Numbered from the stretch's first letter, positions 1 to 14,948 are shown. The stretch: DNA of 64,000 nucleotides from Haliclona indistincta (GCA_964017065.1 OZ024783.1:12408313-12472312), one strand, 5' to 3'. Numbers and translations: made by a program. The notes: generated from the letters alone by a model not told the origin.

Positions 1-3000
1 TAACTAAACCCCAAGGGTGCACCGTTGGGGTCCCACCGCGAATTCAAAAAACCCCAAGGGTGCACCATCGGTGTCCTAACGCGAATTCACAAAACCCCAA
101 GGGAGCACCTTTGGAGTTCCACCGCGAATTCACAAAACCCCAAGGGTGCACCATTGTGGTTCCACCACTAATTGACAAAACCCCAAGGGTGCACCATTGG
201 TGTCCCACCGCGAATTCACAAAACCCCAAGGGTGCACCATTGGTGTCCCACCGCGAATTCACAAAACCCCAAGTGTGCAGCATTGGGGTCCCAACGCGAA
301 TTCAAAAAACCCCAAGGATGCACCATCGGGGTCCTAACGCGAATTCACAAAACCCCAAGGGAGCACTTTTGGGGTTCCACCACTAATTCACAAAATCCCA
401 AGGGTGCACCATTGGGGTTCCACCGCGAATTCACAAAACCCTCAGGGTGCACCATAGGGGTCCCACCGCGAATTCACAAAACCACAAGGGTGCACCATTG
501 GGGTCCCACCGCGAATTCACAAAACCCCAAGGGTGCACCATTGCTGTCCCACCGCGAATACACAAAACCCCAAGGGTGCGCCATTGGGGTCCCACCGCGA
601 ATTCACAAAACCCCAAGGGTGCACCATTGGGGTCCCACCGCTTATTCACAAAACCCCAAGGGTGCACCACTGTGGTCCCGCCGCGAATTCAGAAAACACC
701 AAGGGTGCACCATTGGGGTCCCACCGCGAATTCACAAAACCCCAAGGGTGTATCATTGGGGTCCCACCGCGAATTCACAAAAGTCCAAGGGAGCACCATT
801 GGGGTCCCACCGCGAAATCAAAAAACCCCAAGAGTGCACAATTGGGGTCCCACCGCGAATTAACAAAACCCCAAGGGTGCACCATCGGGGTCCCAACGCG
901 AATTCACAAAACCCCTAGGGAGCATTTTTGGGGTTCCACCGCGAATTCACAAAACCCCAAGGGTGCACCATTGTGGTTCCACCCCTAATTCACAAAACCC
1001 TCAGGGTGCACCATTGGGGACCCACCGCGAATTCACAAAACGCCAAGGGTGCACCATTGGAGTCCCACCGCGAATTCACAAAACCCCAAGGGAGCAATAT
1101 TGCGGTCCCACCGCGAATTCAGAAAACCTCAAGAATGCACCGTTGGGGTCCCACCACGAATTGACAAAACCCCAAGGGTGCACCATTGGTGTCCCACAGC
1201 GAATTCACAAAACCCCAAGAATGCACCATTGGTGTCCCACCGCGAATTCACAAAACCCCAAGGGTGCACCAATGGTGTCCCACCGCGAATTCACAAAACC
1301 CCAATGGTGCACCATTGGTGTCCCACCGCGAATTCACATAACCCCAAGGGTGCACCACTGGGGTCCCGCCGCGAATTCACAAAACCCCAAGGGTGAACCA
1401 TTGGGGTCCCACCGCGAATACACAAAACCCCAAGGGTGCACAATAGGGTCCCACCGCGAATTACCAAAACCCAAGGGTGCACCATTGGGGTCCCACAGCG
1501 AATTCACAAAACCCCAAGGGTGCATCATTGGGGTCCCACCGCGAATTCACAAAAGCCCAAGGGTGTACCATTGGAGTCCCACCGCGAAATCAAAAAACCC
1601 CAAGAGTGCACAATTGGGGTAAAAACCGCGAATTCACAAAACCCCAAGTGTGCAGCATTGGGGTCCCAACGCGAATTCAAAAAACCCCAAGGATGCACCA
1701 TCGGGGTCCTAACGCGAATTCACAAAACCCCAAGGGAGCACTTTTGGGGTTCCACCACTAATTCACAAAATCCCAAGGGTGCACCATTGGGGTTCCACCG
1801 CGAATTCACAAAACCCTCAGGGTGCACCATTGGGGTCCCACCGCGAATTCACAAAACCACAAGGGTGCACCATTGGGGTCCCACCGCGAATTCACAAAAC
1901 CCCAAGGGTGCACCATTGCGGTCCCACCGAGAATTCACAAAACCCCAAGGGTGCACCATTGGGGTCCCACTGCGAATACACAAAACCCCAAGGGTGCACC
2001 ATTGGGGTCCCTCCGCGAATTCACAAACCCCAAGGGTGCACCATTGGGGTCCCTCCGCGAATTCAAAAAACCGCAAGGATGCACCATCGGGGTCCTAACG
2101 CGAATTCACAAGACCCCAAGGGTGCACCATTGGGGACCCACCGCGAATTCACAAAATCCCAAGGGTGCACCATTGGAGTCTCACAACGAATACACAAAAC
2201 CCCAAGGGTGCACCATTGGGGTCCCACCGCGAATTCACAAATCCCCAAGGGAGCAATATTGCGGTCCCACCGCGAATTCACAAAACCCCAAGGGTGTACC
2301 ATTGGGGTCCCACCGAGAATTAACAAAACCCCAAGGGTGCACCATTGGGGTCCCACTGCGAATACACAAAACCCCAAGGGTGCACCATTGGGGTCCCACC
2401 GCGAATTCACAAACCCCAAGGGTGAACCATTGGGGTCCAACCGCGAATTCAAAAAAACCCCAAGGATGCACCATTGTGGTCCTAACGCGAATTCACAAAA
2501 CCCCAAGGGTGCACCATTGGGGTCCCACCGCGAATTCACAAACCCCAAGGGTGCACCATTGGGGTCCCACCGCTAATTCACAAAACCCCAAGGGTGCACC
2601 ACTGGGGTCCCGCCGCGAATTCAGAAAACACCAATGGTGCAACATTGGGGTCCCACCGAGAATTCTCAAAACCCCAAGGGTGCACCATTGTTGTCCCACC
2701 GCGAATTCACAAAACCCCACGGGTGCACCATTGGTGTCTCACAGCGAATTCACAAAACCCCAAGGGTGAACCATTGGGGTCCCACCGCGAAATCACAAAA
2801 CCCCAAGGGTGCACCATTGGGGTTCAACCGCGAAATCACAAAACCACAAGGGTACACAATTGGGGTCCCACCGCGAATTCACAAAACCCCAAGGGTGGAC
2901 TATTTGTGTCCCGCCGCAAATTCACAAAACCCCAAGGTTGCACCATTGGGGTCCCACCGCGAACTCATAAAACCCAAAGGGTGCACCATTGGGGTCCCAC

Positions 3001-6000
3001 CGCCAATTCACAAGACCCCAAGGGTGCACCATCGGGATCCCACCGCGAATTCATAAAACCCCGAGAATGCACCATTGGGGTCCCACCGCGAATTCACAAA
3101 ACCCAAAGGGTGCACCATTGGTGTCCCAGCACGAATACACAAAACCCCAAGGGTGCACCATTGGGGTCCCACCGCGAATTCACAAAATCCCAAGGGTGCA
3201 CCATTGGTGTCCCAGCACGAATACACAAAACCCCAAGGGTGCACCATTGGGGTCCCACCGCGAATTCACAAAATCCCAAGGGTGCACCATTGGTGTCCCA
3301 CAACGTATATACAAAACCCCAAGGGTGCACCATTGGGGTCCCACCGCGAATTCACAAAACCCCAACGGAGCAATATTGCGGTCCCACCGCGAATTCACAA
3401 AACCCCAAGGGTGCACCATTGGGGTCCCACCGAGAATTCACAAAACCACAAGGGTGCACCATTGTGGTCCCACTGCGAATACACAAAACCCCAAGGGTGC
3501 ACCATTGGGGTCCCACCGCGAATTCACAAACCCCAAGGGTGCACCATTGGGGTCCCACCTCGAATTCACAAACCCCAAGGGTGCACCATTGAGGTCCCAC
3601 CGCTAATTCACAAAACCCCAAGGGTGCACCACTGGGATCCCGCCGCGAATTCAGAAAACACCAAGGGTGCAACATTGGGGTCCCACCGCGAATTCTCAAA
3701 ACCCCAAGGGTGCACCATTGTTGTCCCACCGCGAATTCTCAAAACCCTCAGGGTGCACCATTGGGGTCCCACCGCGAATTCACAAAACCCCAAGGGTGCA
3801 CCATTGGGGTCCCACCGCGAATTCACAATACCCCAACGGTGCACCAATGGGGTCCCTCCGCGAATTCAGAAAACCTCAAGAATGCACCATTGGGGTCCCA
3901 CCGCGAATTCACAAAACCCCAAGGGAGCACCATTGGGGTCCCACTGCGAATTCCCAAAACCCCAAGGGTGCACCATTGGGGTCCCACCGCAAATTTACGA
4001 AACCCCATGGGTGCTCCATTGGGGTCCCACCGCTAATTCACAAAACCCCAAGAGTGCACCACTGGGGTCCCGCCGCGAATTCAGAAAACACCAAGGGTGC
4101 ACCATTGTGGTCCAACCGCGAATTCACAAAACCCCAAGGGTGCACTATTGTTGTCCAACCGCGAATTCACAAAACCCCAAGGGTGCACCATTGGTGTCCC
4201 ACCGCGAATTCACAAAACCCCAACGGTGTACCATTGGGGTACCACCGCGAATTCACAAAACCCCAAGGGTGCACCATTGGGGTTCAACTGCGAAATCACA
4301 AAACCACAAGGGTGCACAATTGGGGTCCCACCGCGAATTCACAAACCCCAAGGGTGCACTATTTGGGTCCCGCCGCAAATTCACAAAACCCCAAGGGTGC
4401 ACCATTGGGGTGCCACCGCGAATTCACAAAACCCCAAGGGTGCACAATAGGGTCCCACAGCGAATTCACAAAACCCCAAGGGTGCACAATTGAGGTCCTA
4501 TCGCGAATTCACAAAACTCCAAGGGTGCACCATTGGGGTCCCACCGCGAATTCAAAAAACCCCAAGGGTGCACAATTGGGGTCCCATCGCGAATTCACAA
4601 AACCCCAATGGTGCACCATTGGGGTCCCACCGCGAATTCACAAAACCCAAAGGTGCACCATTGGGGTCCCACCGCGAAATCAGAAAACCCCAAGGGTGCA
4701 TCATTGGGGTCCCACCGCGAATTCACACAAGCCCAAGGGTGCACCATTGGGGTCCCACCGCGAAATCAAAAAACCTCAAGAGTGCACAATTGGGTTCCCA
4801 CCGCTTATTAACTAAACCCCAAGGGTGCACCGTTGGGGTCCCACCGCGAATTCAAAAAACCCCAAGGGTGCACCATCGGTGTCCTAACGCGAATTCACAA
4901 AACCCCAAGGGAGCACCTTTGGAGTTCCACCGCGAATTCACAAAACCCCAAGGGTGCACCATTGTGGTTCCACCACTAATTGACAAAACCCCAAGGGTGC
5001 ACCATTGGTGTCCCACCGCGAATTCACAAAACCCCAAGGGTGCACCATTGGTGTCCCACCGCGAATTCACAAAACCCCAAGTGTGCAGCATTGGGGTCCC
5101 AACGCGAATTCAAAAAACCCCAAGGATGCACCATCGGGGTCCTAACGCGAATTCACAAAACCCCAAGGGAGCACTTTTGGGGTTCCACCACTAATTCACA
5201 AAATCCCAAGGGTGCACCATTGGGGTTCCACCGCGAATTCACAAAACCCTCAGGGTGCACCATTGGGGTCCCACCGCGAATTCACAAAACCACAAGGGTG
5301 CACCATTGGGGTCCCACCGCGAATTCACAAAACCCCAAGGGTGCACCATTGCGGTCCCACCGAGAATTCACAAAACCCCAAGGGTGCACCATTGGGGTCC
5401 CACTGCGAATACACAAAACCCCAAGGGTGCACCATTGGGGTCCCTCCGCGAATTCACAAACCCCAAGGGTGCACCATTGGGGTCCCTCCGCGAATTCAAA
5501 AAACCGCAAGGATGCACCATCGGGGTCCTAACGCGAATTCACAAGACCCCAAGGGTGCACCATTGGGGACCCACCGCGAATTCACAAAATCCCAAGGGTG
5601 CACCATTGGAGTCTCACAACGAATACACAAAACCCCAAGGGTGCACCATTGGGGTCCCACCGCGAATTCACAAATCCCCAAGGGAGCAATATTGCGGTCC
5701 CACCGCGAATTCACAAAACCCCAAGGGTGTACCATTGGGGTCCCACCGAGAATTAACAAAACCCCAAGGGTGCACCATTGGGGTCCCACTGCGAATACAC
5801 AAAACCCCAAGGGTGCACCATTGGGGTCCCACCGCGAATTCACAAACCCCAAGGGTGAACCATTGGGGTCCAACCGCGAATTCAAAAAAACCCCAAGGAT
5901 GCACCATTGTGGTCCTAACGCGAATTCACAAAACCCCAAGGGTGCACCATTGGGGTCCCACCGCGAATTCACAAACCCCAAGGGTGCACCATTGGGGTCC

Positions 6001-9000
6001 CACCGCTAATTCACAAAACCCCAAGGGTGCACCACTGGGGTCCCGCCGCGAATTCAGAAAACACCAATGGTGCAACATTGGGGTCCCACCGAGAATTCTC
6101 AAAACCCCAAGGGTGCACCATTGTTGTCCCACCGCGAATTCACAAAACCCCACGGGTGCACCATTGGTGTCTCACAGCGAATTCACAAAACCCCAAGGGT
6201 GAACCATTGGGGTCACACCGCGAAATCACAAAACCCCAAGGGTGCACCATTGGGGTTCAACCGCGAAATCACAAAACCACAAGGGTACACAATTGGGGTC
6301 CGACCGCGAATTCACAAAACCCCAAGGGTGGACTATTTGGGTCCCGCCGCAAATTCACAAAACCCCAAGGTTGCACCATTGGGGTCACACCGCGAATTCA
6401 TAAAACCCAAAGGGTGCACCATTGGGGTCCCACCGCCAATTCACAAGACCCCAAGGGTGCACCATTGGGATCCCACCGCGAATTCATAAAACCCCGAGAA
6501 TGCACCATTGGGGTCCCACCGCGAATTCACAAAACCCAAAGGGTGCACCATTGGTGTCCCAGCACGAATACACAAAACCCCAAGGGTGCACCATTGGGGT
6601 CCCACCGCGAATTCACAAAATCCCAAGGGTGCACCATTGGTGTCCCAGCACGAATACACAAAACCCCAAGGGTGCACCATTGGGGTCCCACCGCGAATTC
6701 ACAAAATCCCAAGGGTGCACCATTGGTGTCCCACAACGTATATACAAAACCCCAAGGGTGCACCATTGGGGTCCCACCGCGAATTCACAAAACCCCAACG
6801 GAGCAATATTGCGGTCCCACCGCGAATTCACAAAACCCCAAGGGTGCACCATTGGGGTCCCACCGAGAATTCTCAAAACCCCAAGGGTGCACCATTGTTG
6901 TCCCACCGCGAATTCTCAAAACCCTCAGGGTGCACCATTGGGGTCCCACCGCGAATTCACAAAACCCCAAGGGTGCACCATTGGGGTCCCACCGCGAATT
7001 CACAATACCCCAACGGTGCACCAATGGGGTCCCTCCGCGAATTCAGAAAACCTCAAGAATGCACCATTGGGGTCCCACCGCGAATTCACAAAACCCTAGG
7101 GAGCACCATTGGGGTCCCACTGCGAATTCCCAAAACCCCAAGGGTGCACCATTGGGGTCCCACCGCAAATTCACGAAACCCCATGGGTGCTCCATTGGGG
7201 TCCCACCGCTAATTCACAAAACCCCAAGAGTGCACCACTGGGGTCCCGCCGCGAATTCAGAAAACACCAAGGGTGCACCATTGTGGTCCAACCGCGAATT
7301 CACAAAACCCCAAGGGTGCACTATTGTTGTCCCACCGCGAATTCACAAAACCCCAAGGGTGCACCATTGGTGTCCCACCGCGAATTCACAAAACCCCAAG
7401 GGTGTACCATTGGGGTACCACCGCGAATTCACAAAACCCCAAGGGTGCACCATTGGGGTTCAACTGCGAAATCACAAAACCACAAGGGTGCACAATTGGG
7501 GTCCCACCGCGAATTCACAAACCCCAAGGGTGCACTATTTGGGTCCCGCCGCAAATTCACAAAACCCCAAGGGTGCACCATTGGGGTGCCACCGCGAATT
7601 CACAAAACCCCAAGGGTGCACAATAGGGTCCCACAGCGAATTCACAAAACCCCAAGGGTGCACAATTGAGGTCCTATCGCGAATTCACAAAACTCCAAGG
7701 GTGCACCATTGGGGTCCCACCGCGAATTCAAAAAACCCCAAGGGTGCACAATTGGGGTCCCATCGCGAATTCACAAAACCCCAATGGTGCACCATTGGGG
7801 TCCCACCGCGAATTCACAAAACCCAAAGGTGCACCATTGGGGTCCCACCGCGAAATCAGAAAACCCCAAGGGTGCATCATTGGGGTCCCACCGCGAATTC
7901 ACACAAGCCCAAGGGTGCACCATTGGGGTCCCACCGCGAAATCAAAAAACCTCAAGAGTGCACAATTGGGTTCCCACCGCTTATTAACTAAACCCCAAGG
8001 GTGCACCGTTGGGGTCCCACCGCGAATTCAAAAAACCCCAAGGGTGCACCATCGGTGTCCTAACGCGAATTCACAAAACCCCAAGGGAGCACCTTTGGAG
8101 TTCCACCGCGAATTCACAAAACCCCAAGGGTGCACCATTGTGGTTCCACCACTAATTGACAAAACCCCAAGGGTGCACCATTGGTGTCCCACCGCGAATT
8201 CACAAAACCCCAAGGGTGCACCATTGGTGTCCCACCGCGAATTCACAAAACCCCAAGTGTGCAGCATTGGGGTCCCAACGCGAATTCAAAAAACCCCAAG
8301 GATGCACCATCGGGGTCCTAACGCGAATTCACAAAACCCCAAGGGAGCACTTTTGGGGTTCCACCACTAATTCACAAAATCCCAAGGGTGCACCATTGGG
8401 GTTCCACCGCGAATTCACAAAACCCTCAGGGTGCACCATTGGGGTCCCACCGCGAATTCACAAAAACACAAGGGTGCACCATTGGGGTCCCACCGCGAAT
8501 TCACAAAACCCCAAGGGTGCACCATTGCGGTCCCACCGAGAATTCACAAAACCCCAAGGGTGCACCATTGGGGTCCCACTGCGAATACACAAAACCCCAA
8601 GGGTGCACCATTGGGGTCCCTCCGCGAATTCACAAACCCCAAGGGTGCACCATTGGGGTCCCTCCGCGAATTCAAAAAACCGCAAGGATGCACCATCGGG
8701 GTCCTAACGCGAATTCACAAGACCCCAAGGGTGCACCATTGGGGACCCACCGCGAATTCACAAAATCCCAAGGGTGCACCATTGGAGTCTCACAACGAAT
8801 ACACAAAACCCCAAGGGTGCACCATTGGGGTCCCACCGCGAATTCACAAATCCCCAAGGGAGCAATATTGCGGTCCCACCGCGAATTCACAAAACCCCAA
8901 GGGTGTACCATTGGGGTCCCACCGAGAATTAACAAAACCCCAAGGGTGCACCATTGGGGTCCCACTGCGAATACACAAAACCCCAAGGGTGCACCATTGG

Positions 9001-12000
9001 GGTCCCACCGCGAATTCACAAACCCCAAGGGTGAACCATTGGGGTCCAACCGCGAATTCAAAAAAACCCCAAGGATGCACCATTGTGGTCCTAACGAGAA
9101 TTCACAAATCCCCAAGGGTGCACCATTGGGGTCCCACCGCGAATTCACAAACCCCAAGGGTGCACCATTGGGGTCCAACCGCTAATTCACAAAACCCCAA
9201 GGGTGCACCACTGGGGTCCCGCCGCGAATTCAGAAAACACCAATGGTGCAACATTGGGGTCCCACCGAGAATTCTCAAAACCCCAAGGGTGCACCATTGT
9301 TGTCCCACCGCGAATTCACAAAACCCCACGGGTGCACCATTGGTGTCTCACAGCGAATTCACAAAACCCCAAGGGTGAACCATTGGGGTCACACCGCGAA
9401 ATCACAAAACCCCAAGGGTGCACCATTGGGGTTCAACCGCGAAATCACAAAACCACAAGGGTACACAATTGGGGTCCGACCGCGAATTCACAAAACCCCA
9501 AGGGTGGACTATTTGGGTCCCGCCGCAAATTCACAAAACCCCAAGGTTGCACCATTGGGGTCCCACCGCGAATTCATAAAACCCAAAGGGTGCACCATTG
9601 GGGTCCCACCGCCAATTCACAAGACCCCAAGGGTGCACCATTGGGATCCCACCGCGAATTCATAAAACCCCGAGAATGCACCATTGGGGTCCCACCGCGA
9701 ATTCACAAAACCCAAAGGGTGCACCATTGGTGTCCCAGCACGAATACACAAAACCCCAAGGGTGCACCATTGGGGTCCCACCGCGAATTCACAAAATCCC
9801 AAGGGTGCACCATTGGTTTCCCAGCACGAATACACAAAACCCCAAGGGTGCACCATTGGGGTCCCACCGCGAATTCACAAAATCCCAAGGGTGCACCATT
9901 GGTGTCCCACAACGTATATACAAAACCCCAAGGGTGCACCATTGGGGTCCCACCGCGAATTCACAAAACCCCAACGGAGCAATATTGCGGTCCCACCGCG
10001 AATTCACAAAACCCCAAGGGTGCACCATTGGGGTTCCACCGAGAATTCACAAAACCCCAAGGGTGCACCATTGTGGTCCCACTGCGAATACACAAAACCC
10101 CAAGGGTGCACCATTGGGGTCCCACCGCGAATTCACAAACCCCAAGGGTGCACCATTGGGGTCCCACCGCTAATTCACAAAACCCCAAGGGTGCACCACT
10201 GGGATCCCGCCGCGAATTCAGAAAACACCAAGGGTGCAACATTGGGGTCCCACCGCGAATTCTCAAAACCCCAAGGGTGCACCATTGTTGTCCCACCGCG
10301 AATTCTCAAAACCCTCAGGGTGCACCATTGGGGTCCCACCGCGAATTCACAAAACCCCAAGGGTGCACCATTGGGGTCCCACCGCGAATTCACAATACCC
10401 CAACGGTGCACCAATGGGGTCCCTCCGCGAATTCAGAAAACCTCAAGAATGCACCATTGGGGTCCCACCGCGAATTCACAAAACCCCAAGGGAGCACCAT
10501 TGGGGTCCCACTGCGAATTCCCAAAACCCCAAGGGTGCACCATTGGGGTCCCACCGCAAATTCACGAAACCCCATGGGTGCTCCATTGGGGTCCCACCGC
10601 TAATTCACAAAACCCCAAGAGTGCACCACTGGGGTCCCGCCGCGAATTCAGAAAACACCAAGGGTGCACCATTGTGGTCCAACCGCGAATTCACAAAACC
10701 CCAAGGGTGCACCATTGTTGTCCCACCGCGAATTCACAAAACCCCAAGGGTGCACCATTGGTGTCCCACCGCGAATTCACAAAACCCCAAGGGTGTACCA
10801 TTGGGGTACCACCGCGAATTCACAAAACCCCAAGCGTGCACCATTGGGGTTCAACTGCGAAATCACAAAACCACAAGGGTGCACAATTGGGGTCCCACCG
10901 CGAATTCACAAACCCCAAGGGTGCACTATTTGGGTCCCGCCGCAAATTCACAAAACCCCAAGGGTGCACCATTGGGGTGCCACCGCGAATTCACAAAACC
11001 CCAAGGGTGCACAATAGGGTCCCACAGCGAATTCACAAAACCCCAAGGGTGCACAATTGAGGTCCTATCGCGAATTCACAAAACTCCAAGGGTGCACCAT
11101 TGGGGTCCCACCGCGAATTCAAAAAACCCCAAGGGTGCACAATTGGGGTCCCATCGCGAATTCACAAAACCCCAATGGTGCACCATTGGGGTCCCACCGC
11201 GAATTCACAAAACCCAAAGGTGCACCATTGGGGTCCCACCGCGAAATCACAAAACCCCAAGGGTGCATCATTGGGGTCCCACCGCGAATTCACACAAGCC
11301 CAAGGGTGCACCATTGGGGTCCCACCGCGAAATCAAAAAACCTCAAGAGTGCACAATTGGGTTCCCACCGCTTATTAACTAAACCCCAAGGGTGCACCGT
11401 TGGGGTCCCACCGCGAATTCAAAAAACCTCAAGGGTGCACCATCGGTGTCCTAACGCGAATTCACAAAACCCCAAGGGAGCACCTTTGGAGTTCCACCGC
11501 GAATTCACAAAACCCCAAGGGTGCACCATTGTGGTTCCACCACTAATTGACAAAACCCCAAGGGTGCACCATTGGTGTCCCACCGCGAATTCACAAAACC
11601 CCAAGGGTGCACCATTGGTGTCCCACCGCGAATTCACAAAACCCCAAGTGTGCAGCATTGGGGTCCCAACGCGAATTCAAAAAACCCCAAGGATGCACCA
11701 TCGGGGTCCTAACGCGAATTCACAAAACCCCAAGGGAGCACTTTTGGGGTTCCACCACTAATTCACAAAATCCCAAGGGTGCACCATTGGGGTTCCACCG
11801 CGAATTCACAAAACCCTCAGGGTGCACCATTTGGGTCCCACCGCGAATTCACAAAACCACAAGGGTGCACCATTGGGGTCCCACCGCGAATTCACAAAAC
11901 CCCAAGGGTGCACCATTGCGGTCCCACCGAGAATTCACAAAACCCCAAGGGTGCACCATTGGGGTCCCACTGCGAATACACAAAACCCCAAGGGTGCACC

Positions 12001-13322
12001 ATTGGGGTCCCTCCGCGAATTCACAAACCCCAAGGGTGCACCATTGGGGTCCCTCCGCGAATTCAAAAAACCGCAAGGATGCACCATCGGGGTCCTAACG
12101 CGAATTCACAAGACCCCAAGGGTGCACCATTGGGGACCCACCGCGAATTCACAAAATCCCAAGGGTGCACCATTGGAGTCTCACAACGAATACACAAAAC
12201 CCCAAGGGTGCACCATTGGGGTCCCACCGCGAATTCACAAATCCCCAAGGGAGCAATATTGCGGTCCCACCGCGAATTCACAAAACCCCAAGGGTGTACC
12301 ATTGGGGTCCCACCGAGAATTAACAAAACCCCAAGGGTGCACCATTGGGGTCCCACTGCGAATACACAAAACCCCAAGGGTGCACCATTGGGGTCCAACC
12401 GCGAATTCACAAACCCCAAGGGTGAACCATTGGGGTCCAACCGCGAATTCAAAACAACCCCAAGGATGCACCATTGTGGTCCTAACGCGAATTCACAAAA
12501 CCCCAAGGGTGCACCATTGGGGTCCCACCGCGAATTCACAAACCCCAAGGGTGCACCATTGGGGTCCCACCGCTAATTCACAAAACCCCAAGGGTGCACC
12601 ACTGGGGTCCCGCCGCGAATTCAGAAAACACCAATGGTGCAACATTGGGGTCCCACCGAGAATTCTCAAAACCACAAGGGTGCACCATTGTTGTCCCACC
12701 GCGAATTCACAAAACCCCACGGGTGCACCATTGGTGTCTCACAGCGAATTCACAAAACCCCAAGGGTGAACCATTGGGGTCCCACCGCGAAATCACAAAA
12801 CCCCAAGGGTGCACCATTGGGGTTCAACCGCGAAATCACAAAACCACAAGGGTACACAATTGGGGTCCGACCGCGAATTCACAAAACCCCAAGGGTGGAC
12901 TATTTGGGTCCCGCCGCAAATTCACAAAACCCCAAGGTTGCACCATTGGGGTCCCACCGCGAATTCATAAAACCCAAAGGGTGCACCATTGGGGTCCCAC
13001 CGCCAATTCACAAGACCCCAAGGGTGCACCATTGGGATCCCACCGCGAATTCATAAAACCCCGAGAATGCACCATTGGGGTCCCACCGCGAATTCACAAA
13101 ACCCAAAGGGTGCACCATTGGTGTCCCAGCACGAATACACAAAACCCCAAGGGTGCACCATTGGGGTCCCACCGCGAATTCACAAAATCCCAAGGGTGCA
13201 CCATTGGTGTCCCAGCACGAATACACAAAACCCCAAGGGTGCACCATTGGGGTCCCACCGCGAATTCACAAAATCCCAAGGGTGCACCATTGGTGTCCCA
13301 CAACGTATATACAAAACCCCAA
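1..13322 (+). repeat. 43-bp satellite, array A (~310 units)
   Basis: Head-to-tail array of a 43-bp unit, occasionally 42 or 44 bp. Reading along a unit there is a CCCCAA arm, a GGTGCACC core, a TTGGGG arm, then TCCCACCGCG, an EcoRI site GAATTC and ACAAAA. The first 22 bases form an inverted repeat with one mismatched pair. All units point the same way. Point variants recur at fixed places in a longer register, giving higher-order repeats whose shared anchor lies at 1849, 5282, 8458 and 11849 (spacings 3433, 3176 and 3391 bp). The array stops inside a unit (after CCCCAA) where the non-satellite island begins. Three-frame openness of the plus-strand consensus generates long repetitive open frames that I do not annotate as genes. 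Confidence 0.97.
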
Positions 13323-13333
13323 CACAGCAAAAA

Positions 13334-13589
13334 CCGTGTTGGAAGGCGGAGACCGTAAGTCCATTGAACGGTTGCCGCATTCGTGAAACAACGGGAGACT
13401 TGCGGACCACCGTTTCTTTCAACTACGGATACCGTTTACTACCGATGTGAGAACACTACAAACGGTAAGCACATACGACGCTCCGTATAAACTCCGTGTA
13501 ACAATCCGTACAGCTACCGTCCAACTGCTATAGTGACCAAGCCATGGCAGCCACCACGGACCACCAGCTGTATCCCGTATCTCAACCGT
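13334..13589. repeat. Subterminal CCGT/ACGG-rich repeat field
   Basis: About 15 copies of CCGT or its complement ACGG lie in 256 bp, several extended to ACCGT or CCGTA, against about two expected by chance. They lie just inside the proposed left terminus. Subterminal motif clusters of this kind bind the element's own protein in plant CACTA transposons; that role here is inference. A CACTA string also occurs at 13454-13458 (CACTACAAACGG) and is an alternative inner terminus. No open frame or RNA gene was recognised between 13323 and 13629. Confidence 0.5.
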
Positions 13590-13629
13590 TCATTGCGTAG
13601 TTTAGCTAGTACAGTACTTCGGTCAAATG

Positions 13630-13635
13630 TTTATT
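13630..13635 (-). terminator. Polyadenylation signal AATAAA
   Basis: TTTATT on the plus strand reads AATAAA on the minus strand, about 73 nt past the stop codon of the six-exon gene. The surrounding AT-rich stretch (13630-13700) is typical of a 3' untranslated region. Confidence 0.6.
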
Positions 13636-13707
13636 ATTACTATTATCTGCTATTATTAATATTACAAGAAACTCAATAGCAGTTCAGCATAATTTATAGT
13701 AGCATAG

Positions 13708-14855
13708 CTAGCATTCGTCCAAATCTCCTTCGCTTTCACACGAGCTGGAATCCTCCTCCAAAATATCCTGAAGGGTAGGAACAGTAGGAGTGCTGCAGGT
13801 CACGAAAGATGATCGGCTACGAGATCTCGGCGTTGTAGGAGTCACTGGAGATTGGATGGGCCTAACAGATGCCGGAGAGTGAATAGGCCTAGCAGATGCC
13901 GGAGAGTGAATAGGTACAGACGCCGGAGAGTGGATAGATACAGACGCCGGAGAGTGGATAGGCCTAACAGACGCCGGAGAGCGAATAGGTGCAGACACCC
14001 GAGATCTAATTGATGCCGGAGATTGAGATTGAACAGTAGATGGAGATTGAATAGTAGCCAGTGTAGAATTACTGAATGCCCATTCTGGTGCATCTTTGGG
14101 GACAGGACGTGTTGATGGACATCCTCTTTTCCGTTCTTTCCTCCTAAACCCTGCTTTCGAATTTCCCTTGGCTTTACGCTTATCCAGCTTCCTTACTAAA
14201 GCATTCAGCACTGCAGAACAGACACAACAAATTATAACAAGACTGATTGCATAACAGTTACTGGTGTACTAAAAAAACATTCCAAACTTAGGCTACATAA
14301 CATGTTCTGAAAAGGTCAATTGCAGCATACCTGTTGATCGCCATGGTAGCTCATGTACCGTGATGGTGTCGTCCTCCCCTTCACTCTCCTCCGTCATATA
14401 ATTATGATCAATTCCTCTCCATAACTCTAATTCCTTTGTCTTCACATATTTCGCTCGATTGCTATACAACTAATAATAATCAGTAATAAAATTCAAATCA
14501 ACAAGTTAATCACATACCTTTCTTCTGGAGCTGGTTCGCTTACACTCCTCGCGCACTTTCTCGGCAACTTCAACCCTTCCGGGTTGGCTGTCATTGAATA
14601 GCCGACGCCTGCAGCTTTCATAGTAACGATGGACAGCTCCTAGAGGTAGCATAAAGATACATAATATTATACACAACAAACACAAACAAGGAAGATTACG
14701 CATAAATTATTGTACAGCACAAATGAAGGCTCCATGGAGAGACAGAGAGAGAGACAGAGAGAGAGAATCTGACATGAACTGCCTAAAGATGAGACATCTT
14801 GACAGCGTGCTGACGAAAGATGGAACATCTTGACAACACAAATGAAGGCTCCATG

Positions 14856-14948
<93 letters not shown>

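Larger units (their letters stand above)
5443..14835 (+). repeat. Segmental duplication, copy 1 (offset 12,992 bp)
   Basis: This 9,393-bp stretch (7.88 kb of satellite plus the first 1.5 kb of the island) recurs at 18435-27827 with a constant offset of 12,992 bp. The two copies differ by only a few substitutions that I could check by eye, for example C8337/T21329, T9109/A22101 and T10035/C23027. The island parts look identical. Homology starts exactly where the right end of the island meets array B. Confidence 0.93.

Noticed and set aside
1..13322. CRISPR-like array, because of short palindromic repeats at regular spacing
   Set aside because: The intervening 21 bp are the same in every unit, there are no unique spacers or cas genes, and the context is eukaryotic.
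13708..14211. Stand-alone 167-codon gene starting at 14211
   Set aside because: Its first codon is GTG straddling a splice acceptor (TTCTGCAG), and phase links it to the upstream exon ending at 14331.
14506..14703. 65-residue protein with a signal-peptide-like start
   Set aside because: The hydrophobic start is intron sequence ending in CTACCTCTAG; only 14639-14518 is exonic and its phase fits the six-exon gene.
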